The position numbers were made by a program, and so were the translations under genes. Under the pieces are notes generated by a model that was not told the DNA's origin, did no database searches, and saw only the letters and a list, made by a program, of their open reading frames with translations. Below are positions 35,064 to 43,292 of a stretch of DNA of 64,000 bases, one piece after another (positions within the stretch are counted from its first letter, which is position 1; each line of letters begins with the position of its first letter). Location of the stretch: positions 186,001-250,000 of the forward strand of contig NZ_QEVW01000001.1 in assembly GCF_003287275.1 (NCBI RefSeq), in the 5' to 3' direction. Source of the DNA: Paenibacillus taichungensis. GTDB lineage: Bacteria > Bacillota > Bacilli > Paenibacillales > Paenibacillaceae.

Positions 35064-37649
35064 GTGAACAAAAGGCAACGAATATATACGGTGCTGGCCA
35101 GTGGTGCTGCTGTGATCCTGCTTACAGCCGGACTGCTGTATATCAATAACAGGGGAGTTCCAGCCGTGGAGGCAACGGCTTATCTTGAAGCAACAACAGA
35201 GGCTGTACCAACCGAGACGGAGTTATTGCAATTTCTCACCGATTCTTCAGAGGGTGTGACGGGTATGCGACTGGTCGCCGAAGACCAAGGACTGGCGCTG
35301 TATTACAACGAGGAAACGACGGAAATTGCCGTTCGTGATGGAGCGAGTGGACAGATCTGGTACAGCAATCCGAACGAACGTAATCAGGATAGCCTGGCTT
35401 CCGGTTATGAAAAGGAGGTTCTGTCTTCCCAACTCAACGTGTCATTTCGGGATGCGATCGGTACACTGGAGAACTTTCCGAACTTTAGTTCCAGTATCAG
35501 CAACAAACAGTTCACAGCTGCCAATGTGGATCAGGGCATTCGCGTTACATACACGCTTGGGGATACCTCGCTCGGCATTGATGCTCTGCCCAAAATGATC
35601 AGCAAACAGCGTCTGGAGGAGAAGGTCCTTTCGAAATTAGATGCCACAGTAGCAAGATATACATCGGCTCGATATTATCCAACCCAAAACAATCCTGATG
35701 TGCTGGAACGGTTGGATGGACAGATATCAAAGCAGCTTGTGCTGAACAAGATGCTGGATGCCTTTGAGACGGCGGGTTACACCGCTGACGATCTTGCTTT
35801 TGACAATGAGGAGAATGGAGTCGAAGGCGGAGGTACATCAGATAAACCAAGCTTTGTCATTCCAGTGGAATATCGGTTGGATCAAGGATCGCTGGTTGTA
35901 ACTGTACCGCTAAGTCAGGTGAAAGAGAGCGGTCAATACCGTATTCGTAATATCGATCTGCTCGCTTATTTTGGTGCCGCGGATACGAAAGGTGAAGGTT
36001 ATATGTTTGTACCTGACGGTTCAGGCAGTCTGATCCATTTGAATAACGGAAAGGTCAAAGAGGAGCAGTACGTACAGCGTGTGTACGGTGCAGATCCGAA
36101 TGACAATTCACTCAGTCGCCCGCAGGTCAGTGAATCTGTCCATATGCCTGTCTTTGGTCTGAAGAACGGTGAACATGCCTGGTTTGCCGTGATTGAAAAA
36201 GGGGATGGCATGGCCAGTATCTCTGCGGATATTGGAGGAAGGCAAAATAGCTACAACCACGTCTACGGTACGTTCTCCCTGCGGGGTGAGGATGAGCTGG
36301 AGATGTATACCTCGCAAAAGATGCAGGAGATTCAGCTACTAAGCGAGGAACCATTCCGCGGGGATATTCAGGTGCGATACCATTTTCTCAACGGCAAGGA
36401 TGCCAGCTATTCCGGTATGGCCCGCTTGTATCAGCAGCAATTGGTTGGGCAGAACGTACTGAAACCGCTGGAAGACGAGTCGGTCTTACCTTTTTACGTG
36501 GATGTGTTAGGTGCAGTGGACAAAAAAGCTTCATTCCTGGGTGTACCTTATCGGACCACATTGGCTATGACGACATATGAACAAGCGGCTGAAATGGCTG
36601 CGAAGCTGCAGCAGGAGGGTGTGAACCGTGTGCAAATGCGGTATCAGGGATGGTTTGGCGGAGGTTTCAGTCACCATACACCCACACAGGTTAAACTGGA
36701 CAGTGAAGTGGGCAGTCGTTCCGAGTTGCATGATCTGTCTGAACAACTGAAGCATTCCGGTGGAGCATTGTTCCCTGATGTGGCGTTTCAGCGCATATAC
36801 CACGACGATTGGAACTTTGCGCCATCCTCTGATGCGGCGCGTTTTGTCACCAAGGAAACCGCTGAACTGTATCCATACAGTCCTGCCCTCAACCGGATGG
36901 ATCTGAGCAAAGACAGTTATTATCTGTTGTCAGCCGCCAAGCTGCCGTATGTGGTGAGCGAGTTTGCAGGGAAAATCAACAGACTGGAACTCAGCGCATT
37001 ATCGCTGCGTGATCTCGGGCAGGTATTGAGCTCGGATTATCGGGATAGTCGTGTTATCCACCGAGAAACCGCGAAGAACATCGTGAAGGAGCAGCTGGGC
37101 AAACTGCAGCAGGAATATCCAAACATGATGCTATCATCCGCTAATGCTTATGCGTGGGGATATACGCAGCATATTGTTAATGCTCCCTCAGGCTCCAGCC
37201 GGTTCAACATTACCGATGAGGAAGTTCCTTTTTATGAAATGGTCATTCATGGATATATGGACTACGCTGCTTCCGCAATGAATACGTCAGGGAATCAGGA
37301 TCTGCGCAAACAGCTGCTCCGCAGTCTGGAGCTGGGCTCCGCTCCGCAGTTTCAATGGACGTATGAACCATCATCCAAGCTGAAGCTGACCAATTATGAT
37401 TCGGCTTATGCCACTGACTTTGCATATTGGGTAGATGAGGCAGCCGCATTATACAAGGAAGCGAATGAAGTATTAGGTCAATTGAGGAACCATCCAATAA
37501 CCGGGCATGAACGAATTCAGGATGGAGTTGTGCGTGTCACATATAGTGGCGGTGCAACGATTTTGGTGAATTACACGGATGATCCTGTAACGATTGATGG
37601 AATTACCGTTGGCGGGGCGAACTATGCCGTGGAAGGAGTGAACCGATGA
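35064..37649 (+). CDS. DUF5696 protein, probable exported glycan-active enzyme
   Basis: An 861-residue protein with an N-terminal signal/anchor (VLASGAAVILLTAGLLYI). The N-terminal half is beta-rich (about 60-440; LALYYNEETTEIAVRDGASG, GEGYMFVPDGSGSLIHLNNG). The second half (about 455-790) resembles a TIM-barrel glycosidase: repeated strand-helix units, FPDVAFQRIYHDDWNF, YVVSEFAGKINR and a late EVPFYEMVIHGYMDYA. It closes with a small beta domain (VTYSGGATILVNYTDDPVTI). This fits DUF5696, found next to sugar ABC genes in Paenibacillus. Hydrolase activity is inferred from fold resemblance only. GTG start behind AAAGGAGGCGG. Confidence 0.82.
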   Translation: MNKRQRIYTVLASGAAVILLTAGLLYINNRGVPAVEATAYLEATTEAVPTETELLQFLTDSSEGVTGMRLVAEDQGLALYYNEETTEIAVRDGASGQIWYSNPNERNQDSLASGYEKEVLSSQLNVSFRDAIGTLENFPNFSSSISNKQFTAANVDQGIRVTYTLGDTSLGIDALPKMISKQRLEEKVLSKLDATVARYTSARYYPTQNNPDVLERLDGQISKQLVLNKMLDAFETAGYTADDLAFDNEENGVEGGGTSDKPSFVIPVEYRLDQGSLVVTVPLSQVKESGQYRIRNIDLLAYFGAADTKGEGYMFVPDGSGSLIHLNNGKVKEEQYVQRVYGADPNDNSLSRPQVSESVHMPVFGLKNGEHAWFAVIEKGDGMASISADIGGRQNSYNHVYGTFSLRGEDELEMYTSQKMQEIQLLSEEPFRGDIQVRYHFLNGKDASYSGMARLYQQQLVGQNVLKPLEDESVLPFYVDVLGAVDKKASFLGVPYRTTLAMTTYEQAAEMAAKLQQEGVNRVQMRYQGWFGGGFSHHTPTQVKLDSEVGSRSELHDLSEQLKHSGGALFPDVAFQRIYHDDWNFAPSSDAARFVTKETAELYPYSPALNRMDLSKDSYYLLSAAKLPYVVSEFAGKINRLELSALSLRDLGQVLSSDYRDSRVIHRETAKNIVKEQLGKLQQEYPNMMLSSANAYAWGYTQHIVNAPSGSSRFNITDEEVPFYEMVIHGYMDYAASAMNTSGNQDLRKQLLRSLELGSAPQFQWTYEPSSKLKLTNYDSAYATDFAYWVDEAAALYKEANEVLGQLRNHPITGHERIQDGVVRVTYSGGATILVNYTDDPVTIDGITVGGANYAVEGVNR

Positions 37650-38545
37650 GAACCCTTCGTTTATCGCTGAAATCACGGAGAGCGCTGCTTGGACTTGCAT
37701 TTATTTCGCCATGGCTGATTGGTTTCATCTTCCTGTTCGCCACGCCGCTGCTGCAATCGATCCGATTCAGTTTGAGCAATCTGTCGGTTGCCCCGGGAGG
37801 ATATGTACTGGATTTTGTCGGGCTCAAAAATTTCAAGGATGCCATCCTGGTCGATGCCACATTTAACCGGATCTTGGTGGATTCGGTCGGAGCGATGCTG
37901 CTGAATGTGCCGATGATTTTATTCTTCAGTTTATTTACGGCGACACTGCTTAACCAGAAATTCAAAGGCAGAACGATGGCGCGTGCGATCTTCTTCCTTC
38001 CAGTCATACTGGCCTCCAGTGCGGTGGCAGCAGCCGAGTCCGCAGGGTTGATCAATCTGATGGGGGACGCCAGTGCGGTTGAATCGTCTACCGAAGGGGG
38101 AGCCTCGTTCAACGTCATTTCCATTGTGCGAATGTTAAATGATGTGGGATTGCCCATGGCATATGTCGATTACATCGTGGAAGCCATTATGCGCATTTAC
38201 GATATTGTCAGCAGCTCCGGCGTACAGATTCTGATCTTCCTCGCTGCGCTGCAATCGGTACCCGGCTCGATGTATGAAGTGGCCAAAATTGAAGGTGCAA
38301 CGGCATATGAATCATTTTGGAAAATTACGTTTCCGATGGTGAGTCCATTGATCCTGACGAATGTCATCTATACGATTATTGATTCTTTTGCGGGCAGCCC
38401 GGTGACGGAGGCCATTTATCAGACGGCGTTCAAAACACAGAACTTTGGTCTGAGCTCAGCCATGTCCTGGCTGTACACGCTGGTCATCGGCCTGGTATTA
38501 GTTGTTGTTGGATGGGTACTGTCACGACGAGTTCATTACAACTGA
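37646..38545 (+). CDS. Carbohydrate ABC transporter permease (MalF-like, pair 2)
   Basis: A 299-residue permease with six transmembrane helices. The N-terminus carries LGLAFISPWLIGFIFLFATP, typical of UgpA/LplB-type sugar permeases. The EAA loop is EVAKIEGATAYESFWKITFP. It has an unusually long loop at about 130-175 containing a run of small and acidic residues (GDASAVESSTEGGASFNV). It overlaps the DUF5696 gene by 4 bases and pairs with the next permease. Confidence 0.9.
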   Translation: MRTLRLSLKSRRALLGLAFISPWLIGFIFLFATPLLQSIRFSLSNLSVAPGGYVLDFVGLKNFKDAILVDATFNRILVDSVGAMLLNVPMILFFSLFTATLLNQKFKGRTMARAIFFLPVILASSAVAAAESAGLINLMGDASAVESSTEGGASFNVISIVRMLNDVGLPMAYVDYIVEAIMRIYDIVSSSGVQILIFLAALQSVPGSMYEVAKIEGATAYESFWKITFPMVSPLILTNVIYTIIDSFAGSPVTEAIYQTAFKTQNFGLSSAMSWLYTLVIGLVLVVVGWVLSRRVHYN

Positions 38546-38577
38546 AAACTAACGAACGTTGAAGGAGGCATGAGACT

Positions 38578-39588
38578 ATGGCTGTGTCGGGAACGGATCG
38601 CATGGTGGTGGTTCCGAAAGAGAACTACCGTATGCAGAAGGTACGAAACAAGACATCGGACCTCCTGTATTCCATATTCAGATATGCACTGGTTATTGGT
38701 ATTTCATTTATTATTTTGTATCCGTTGTTTCTTAAAATCTCGGTTGCATTCAAGGATAAACAGGATATTTATAATCCGACCATCTATATGATTCCTCAGC
38801 ATTTTACGCTGGATAATATCAAGCTTGCGGCGCAGGTGATGGATTATTTGCCTTTGCTGGCGAATACGCTGCTGTTCGTCACGATTACAACGCTGCTCAC
38901 AGCGATATCCTGTGCATTAGCCGGGTACGGCTTCGCCCGTTTTTCTTTTCCCGGCAGCAATGTGCTGTTTGTGTTGGTCATCCTCACCATTCTGGTGCCG
39001 ACCAGCACCCTGATGGTGCCGATGTATCTGCATTTCCGCAACTTTGACTTCCTCGGCATGATTCGGCTGTTCACGGGACGAGAGGGGATTAACCTGCTGA
39101 ATACATACTGGCCGTCCATGATTACTGCGGCTACGGCTGGTGGACTGAAGGCAGGGCTGTTCATTTATATTTTCCGCCAGTTCTTCAAGGGCATGCCCAA
39201 GGAAATTGAAGAAGCTGCGCTGATTGATGGAGCAGGCGGGTTTCGGACATTTGCCCGAATCATGCTGCCTAACGCCATTTCACCGCTGATCACGGTCATT
39301 CTGTTCTCCTTTGTCTGGCAGTACAACGATACGTTCTATTCCGCGCTATTCATGAGTGAAAGCCCGCTCATCTCGCTGAAGGTGGCTTCATTGCCTGCCC
39401 AGGCGAACCAGCTAATTCCCCAGTTGATGGGTTTTGGCTCGAACTCGGGCATGAAGGCAGACCCCAATTATGTTGCCATGATCGTGGATACAGGCATTCT
39501 GCTGGCGATTGCACCGCTCATTATTTTGTATTTGTTTGTACAGCGCTATTTCGTGGAGAGTATTGAACGTTCAGGTGTAGTTGGTTAA
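38578..39588 (+). CDS. Carbohydrate ABC transporter permease (MalG-like, pair 2)
   Basis: A 336-residue permease with six transmembrane helices. A polar N-terminal extension of about 30 residues precedes YALVIGISFIILYPLFLKI. The EAA loop is EEAALIDGAGGFRTFARIML. The sequence is of the LplC/YtcP type and differs strongly from the 32107 permease, so the two pairs are not recent copies of each other. GAAGGAGG lies 9 bases before the ATG. Confidence 0.9.
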   Translation: MAVSGTDRMVVVPKENYRMQKVRNKTSDLLYSIFRYALVIGISFIILYPLFLKISVAFKDKQDIYNPTIYMIPQHFTLDNIKLAAQVMDYLPLLANTLLFVTITTLLTAISCALAGYGFARFSFPGSNVLFVLVILTILVPTSTLMVPMYLHFRNFDFLGMIRLFTGREGINLLNTYWPSMITAATAGGLKAGLFIYIFRQFFKGMPKEIEEAALIDGAGGFRTFARIMLPNAISPLITVILFSFVWQYNDTFYSALFMSESPLISLKVASLPAQANQLIPQLMGFGSNSGMKADPNYVAMIVDTGILLAIAPLIILYLFVQRYFVESIERSGVVG

Positions 39589-39679
39589 CCGGGCTTGGAG
39601 TAGTCGTATAGGATGCGTAATTCGGGTGCTTTTGATATTGGGGTCGCTATGTACCCTGCCTTGGAATGGGGGATTATCA

Positions 39680-40642
39680 ATGATGGAGCAAAAGATAAGC
39701 AGTAATTTAGTGAATAAAGATGCGACTTCCGAGGCTAGAGAACTGATGAAGTACTTGGCGGAGCGTTATGGAAAAGGAGTACTGTCAGGTCAGCAGGATT
39801 ACGGCAATCTGAACTGGATTAATGAGAATACAGGCCGCAAGCCGGCGGTGATCGGATTCGATCTTATGGATTATTCTCCATCAAGGACAGAACGCGGCGC
39901 GATCTCTCAAGAGATTAGGGATGCGATTGCATGGCACCGGCAGGGCGGAATTGTGACATTGTGTTGGCATTGGAATGCACCTATTCATCTAATAGATGAA
40001 CCAGGCAAGGAATGGTGGCGCGGTTTCTATACGGATGCTACTACCTACGATCTCGCTTCAGCATTGGCACATCCTGAATCGCAAGAGTATACCTTATTGA
40101 TCCGGGATATCGATGCCATTGCAGTACATCTGCAAGAACTCAAGGATGCTGGGGTGCCTGTGTTATTCCGGCCGCTTCATGAAGCGGAAGGAGGTTGGTT
40201 CTGGTGGGGAGCCAAGGGACCTGAACCTGCCAAACAGTTATATCGCCTGCTGTACGATCAATTGGTCAACAAGTATGAGCTGGGTAATCTGATATGGGTG
40301 TGGAACTCGGAAAAGCCGGAGTGGTATCCGGGTGACGATGTGGTGGATATTGTGAGTGTGGATGTGTATCCAGAAGCAGGAGATCACAGCCCACTAGCTA
40401 AACGTTATGAAAATCTGCGTGAACTGGTGAATGACAGCAAAATCATTGCCTTAGCCGAGAATGGCTCCATTCCTGATCCAAAGCAAATGAAGGCGCAGGG
40501 CGTGTACTGGAGCTGGTTCTGTACCTGGACGGGTGAATTCCTAAAGGGTGGTAATCACAATACCGTGGCGTATTTGAAGGAAGTATATAATAGTGAAGAT
40601 GTAATTACGTTGGATCAATTACCGAAATGGAGTTGGAGATAG
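39680..40642 (+). CDS. Glycoside hydrolase family 26, beta-mannanase-like
   Basis: About 320 residues. The GH26 acid/base is E168 in FRPLHEAEGGWFWWG and the nucleophile is E260 in IIALAENGSIP. KGVLSGQQDYGNL and IVTLCWHWNAP are further family hallmarks. Such enzymes cleave beta-1,4-mannan or related beta-glycans. The ATG at 39680 is chosen because GGGGG ends 7 bases upstream; this form has no signal peptide and would act on imported oligosaccharides. A TTG at 39581, overlapping the permease gene, would add a hydrophobic leader (IRVLLILGSLCTLPWNGGLS) and make it exported; the sequence cannot decide. It suggests a mannan-type substrate for the whole locus. Confidence 0.88.
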   Translation: MMEQKISSNLVNKDATSEARELMKYLAERYGKGVLSGQQDYGNLNWINENTGRKPAVIGFDLMDYSPSRTERGAISQEIRDAIAWHRQGGIVTLCWHWNAPIHLIDEPGKEWWRGFYTDATTYDLASALAHPESQEYTLLIRDIDAIAVHLQELKDAGVPVLFRPLHEAEGGWFWWGAKGPEPAKQLYRLLYDQLVNKYELGNLIWVWNSEKPEWYPGDDVVDIVSVDVYPEAGDHSPLAKRYENLRELVNDSKIIALAENGSIPDPKQMKAQGVYWSWFCTWTGEFLKGGNHNTVAYLKEVYNSEDVITLDQLPKWSWR

Positions 40643-40670
40643 GGCTATCATTTGGACTGCTACTAACGTT

Positions 40671-40722
40671 AAAAAGGGGGTGTCCCATAAGTCATGAACA
40701 TGACGGTGGACACCCTTTTTTC
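40671..40722 (+). terminator. Rho-independent terminator of the sugar locus
   Basis: AAAAAGGGGGTGTCC pairs with GGACACCCTTTTTT, with an inner GTCATG/CATGAC hairpin. It is a strong end point for the GH26 gene and the locus. Confidence 0.88.
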
Positions 40723-40736
40723 GCGTTAATTTGGCC

Positions 40737-40931
40737 TAACGAACACCTGACACATGTTATTCGCTCGTGTTTACACTGTTCTGAACTGTAACGAATCCCA
40801 GAGACGTTATTTTATCAATGAGGTCGCTTTTTAGGCTCTGACGCTGTGTTTGCACCGAAATAACGTCACTGAAGTTCGTTAAAGTTGGCATGCCTTGAAA
40901 ATCGGACGTTTAAGGTGCGCTAGATTCGTTA
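40737..40931. repeat. Block of TAACGAA...GTTATT inverted repeats
   Basis: Two direct units of the form TAACGAA-N7-(GACG/CATG)TTATT lie at 40737-40761 and 40789-40813. An inverted unit (AAATAACGTC...TTCGTTA) lies at 40858-40881, and a further inverted ATTCGTTA at 40924-40931. The 40789 and 40858 arms can pair over about 24 bases with mismatches. The block fills the gap between the sugar-locus terminator and the convergent SunI-like gene; nothing else was recognised there. Confidence 0.65.
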
Positions 40932-40939
40932 GCACGTTG

Positions 40940-41227
40940 CTAGTTTGACGCATTCCGCTCACCTGAATTATTGGATAGCATGGCACTGATTTTTGGAAAT
41001 AACGTCTCACTGGAAGTAAACAGGATGTAGGATTGATTGGTTGTATGGATTAGAATTGTTTCGGAAGCGCCATACGCTGCGCCGATTCGAACGGCTGAAG
41101 GCTCACTTCCACCATATGTATCATCAAGGGTAACTGTTTTAATATCTGAGATTGGAATTTCTATTTTGGAAAGCTGCCAACGAATGATGAGTTGATTCTC
41201 TACTTGCTGTACTTTAATACCTAACAT
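40940..41227 (-). CDS. SunI-like PH domain protein
   Basis: About 95 residues. The sequence (IKVQQVENQLIIRWQLSKIE, ISDIKTVTLDDTYGG, RIGAAYGASETILIHTTNQS) follows the pattern of the small bacterial PH proteins that include SunI, the sublancin immunity protein. SunI itself has an N-terminal membrane helix; this protein lacks an obvious one. No lantibiotic or glycocin gene is nearby, so immunity cannot be claimed. The ATG at 41227 has GGGAGG 8 bases upstream on the minus strand. It is monocistronic. Confidence 0.7.
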   Translation of the reverse strand: MLGIKVQQVENQLIIRWQLSKIEIPISDIKTVTLDDTYGGSEPSAVRIGAAYGASETILIHTTNQSYILFTSSETLFPKISAMLSNNSGERNASN

Positions 41228-41364
41228 ACACACAACCTCCCTTTAAGCCTGTTGAAGATAAATGCTCTGTGTTATTAGTTTATCACTTATGGACGGAGAG
41301 CACTAAGTCTTTCTGGGGAAACGAAGTGTCGCTTTATCACAGGATTTTCTCCGTAAAAGAGGAA

Positions 41365-41420
41365 GGGGATAACAGCGAGGGGAAGGTGGTGCTGCAATTG
41401 AAGTGCCAAAGTGTAACTTT
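41365..41420 (+). repeat. Intergenic element, copy E (diverged)
   Basis: GGGGATAACAGCGAGGGGAA, then GGTGGTGCTG and GTGCC...GTGTAAC, follows the order of the 7210 element with more changes. It lies about 105 bases upstream of the 41527 gene, in the same orientation as the other copies. Confidence 0.5.
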
Positions 41421-41526
41421 ATCCATGTGGAATGTTTGCTACAGTAATTTCCATAAATATTGGCATGATGTACACTATTTCTAACGAAAACGGGAGACGA
41501 AGAGATGTAGATGGAGGAGGTGCCAT

Positions 41527-42072
41527 ATGACAGACCTGAACGCATATCATTATTTTGAAAAAAGTCTGGGCCCTTTTCGCAATCTATCCAGTCTGTCTGA
41601 CAAAGAAGCGGAAACAGTTACCCAACGAATCCGTCATCAAGGCCGGAATTTTGCCAGTCAGCGATCTTCAGATTACATGATGATTCGAAGAGAAATTGAG
41701 CGAAAAGCGTACGAGCAGTTTATCTCCAAAGGTGGAAAACCGACCAATCGTTATCCTCACTATATGACCCTGGGTGCATGCGCGTGGTTGGAATCATGGT
41801 ATACCGAACCGGATTGGGTCATGATCTCATGGGAGAGTCTCCCTGCTGATTCCGTAAGTTTTACCTACGGCGATTTGTTTCCAACGATGCGTTATATGGA
41901 TGATAAGCCTTACCGTAAGCAGGTCTACACGAAAGATGAAATTTTGGACGTTATTCAATCCTATGGTTGGCCTCAGGAATGGAATCGACAGGGTGAGCTC
42001 GCCCCGGAACGTTATATCGAAGTACAGGTGTGGAACGAGGGCATTATCAGACCATATCGTCATCTTGATTGA
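41527..42072 (+). CDS. Conserved hypothetical protein
   Basis: A 181-residue soluble protein without signal or membrane segment. It contains conserved-looking aromatic stretches (NRYPHYMTLGACAWLESWYT, SFTYGDLFPTMR) and a C-terminal half rich in charged residues (KQVYTKDEILDVIQSYGWPQ). No domain was recognised. ATGGAGGAGG lies 5 bases before the ATG. A diverged copy of the GATAACAG element lies upstream. It may share a transcript with the small frame at 42133 and the FGE-type gene. Confidence 0.78.
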   Translation: MTDLNAYHYFEKSLGPFRNLSSLSDKEAETVTQRIRHQGRNFASQRSSDYMMIRREIERKAYEQFISKGGKPTNRYPHYMTLGACAWLESWYTEPDWVMISWESLPADSVSFTYGDLFPTMRYMDDKPYRKQVYTKDEILDVIQSYGWPQEWNRQGELAPERYIEVQVWNEGIIRPYRHLD

Positions 42073-42132
42073 TATGCGAAATCGATGAAGAAATTCAGAT
42101 GAATGAACTGTTCAAAAAAGGTAGGAGCAGAA

Positions 42133-42195
42133 ATGACAACACCACCGTATCCGAATATTCGCCCTGCCGTGTACAATAGGGAGAACGAGTCTTAA
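42133..42195 (+). CDS. Possible 20-residue peptide upstream of FGE-type gene
   Basis: ATG at 42133 with GTAGGAG 6 bases upstream gives MTTPPYPNIRPAVYNRENES and a TAA stop, 18 bases before the next gene's first ATG. The ribosome binding site is good, but the peptide is short and proline-rich with no known match. It may be a leader that feeds ribosomes to the next gene, or chance. Confidence 0.35.
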   Translation: MTTPPYPNIRPAVYNRENES

Positions 42196-42222
42196 ACCTA
42201 CCAATGGAAGGGGATGCTTGAG

Positions 42223-43257
42223 TTGCATGATCAGCTGCCAAAGAAATCTTCTTCTTGCTGCTGCGCTGCAAGCCGAGACGGTAAGTTGGAGGAAAAGAGT
42301 CTGCCAGAGGAAACGGCTGCATCGGTAGAAGCTGTTGAGGACAAGCCATCTAGTCATACCGGTCATACAGCTGATTTCAAGATAGCTCTAACCAATAGAG
42401 CAGAGAAGAAAGAAAGCATTCGTATTGAAGGTGGACGTTTCCTGATGGGTACAAATGACCCCGAAGCTTTTGCCGCAGATGGGGAAGGCCCCGTCAGAGA
42501 AGTTCAGGTGAACACCTTTTATCTGGATGCCTGTACGGTAACCAATACTGAATTTGCACATTTTGTTCGTGAGACGGGGTATCGGACTGAGGCGGAGCGG
42601 TTTGGCTGGTCTTTTGTTTTCCATCTGTTCGTTTCTCCGCAAACGGCGACTCAAGTTCGAAACGTGGTACAACAGACACCCTGGTGGTGGGTTGTTGAAG
42701 GTGCGGATTGGGCTCATCCCGAAGGACCCGATTCTCATGTGAATGATCGCTCTGATCATCCGGTTCTTCATATCTCATGGAATGATGCCAATGCCTATTG
42801 CCGCTGGGCAGGTAAACGTCTGCCCACAGAAGCCGAATGGGAGTACGCAGCCCGGGGTGGCCTGATACAGAAAAAATATCCCTGGGGCGATACGTTAAGG
42901 CCAGACGGACAGCACTATTGCAACATCTGGCAGGGGGTATTTCCAACGAAAAATAATGCAGCCGACGGTTATGCAGGCACCGCTCCATCCCAATCGTTCC
43001 CTACCAATGCATACGGACTTTATAATATGTCGGGCAATGTATGGGAATGGTGCGCAGACAACTACGTTACGGATCATGAGAAGGCTGCTGCTGCTGACAC
43101 GGAATTATCTCCTCATGAAGATCGCAAGGTGCTAAAAGGCGGTTCCTACCTATGCCACCGTTCCTACTGCAATCGTTATAGAGTAGCGGCGAGAATCCCC
43201 AATACGCCTGATACATCTACCGGGCATATTGGTTTCAGATGCGCATCGGATGTATAG
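42223..43257 (+). CDS. Formylglycine-generating enzyme (SUMF1) family protein
   Basis: About 344 residues. The FGE-sulfatase domain covers about 60-340: GGRFLMGTNDPEAF, VTNTEFAHFVRETGY, HISWNDANAYCRWAGKRLPT, EAEWEYAARGG and NMSGNVWEWCADNY. The two active-site cysteines, five apart, are in GGSYLCHRSYCNRYRVAA. Copper-dependent FGEs oxidise a cysteine in CxPxR or CxAxR motifs of sulfatases to formylglycine. No sulfatase gene lies in the window. The N-terminal tail itself contains CCCAASR, a CxAxR form. TTG 42223 is 9 bases after GGAAGGGG; ATG 42214 abuts that site and is less likely. Confidence 0.87.
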   Translation: MHDQLPKKSSSCCCAASRDGKLEEKSLPEETAASVEAVEDKPSSHTGHTADFKIALTNRAEKKESIRIEGGRFLMGTNDPEAFAADGEGPVREVQVNTFYLDACTVTNTEFAHFVRETGYRTEAERFGWSFVFHLFVSPQTATQVRNVVQQTPWWWVVEGADWAHPEGPDSHVNDRSDHPVLHISWNDANAYCRWAGKRLPTEAEWEYAARGGLIQKKYPWGDTLRPDGQHYCNIWQGVFPTKNNAADGYAGTAPSQSFPTNAYGLYNMSGNVWEWCADNYVTDHEKAAAADTELSPHEDRKVLKGGSYLCHRSYCNRYRVAARIPNTPDTSTGHIGFRCASDV

Positions 43258-43292
43258 TCTGTGGTCTGCTTGTTTGTAGAATAAGGCTCGGG

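Noticed and set aside
40737..40931. CRISPR-like repeat array
   Set aside because: Units are both direct and inverted, spacing is irregular and no cas gene is present.
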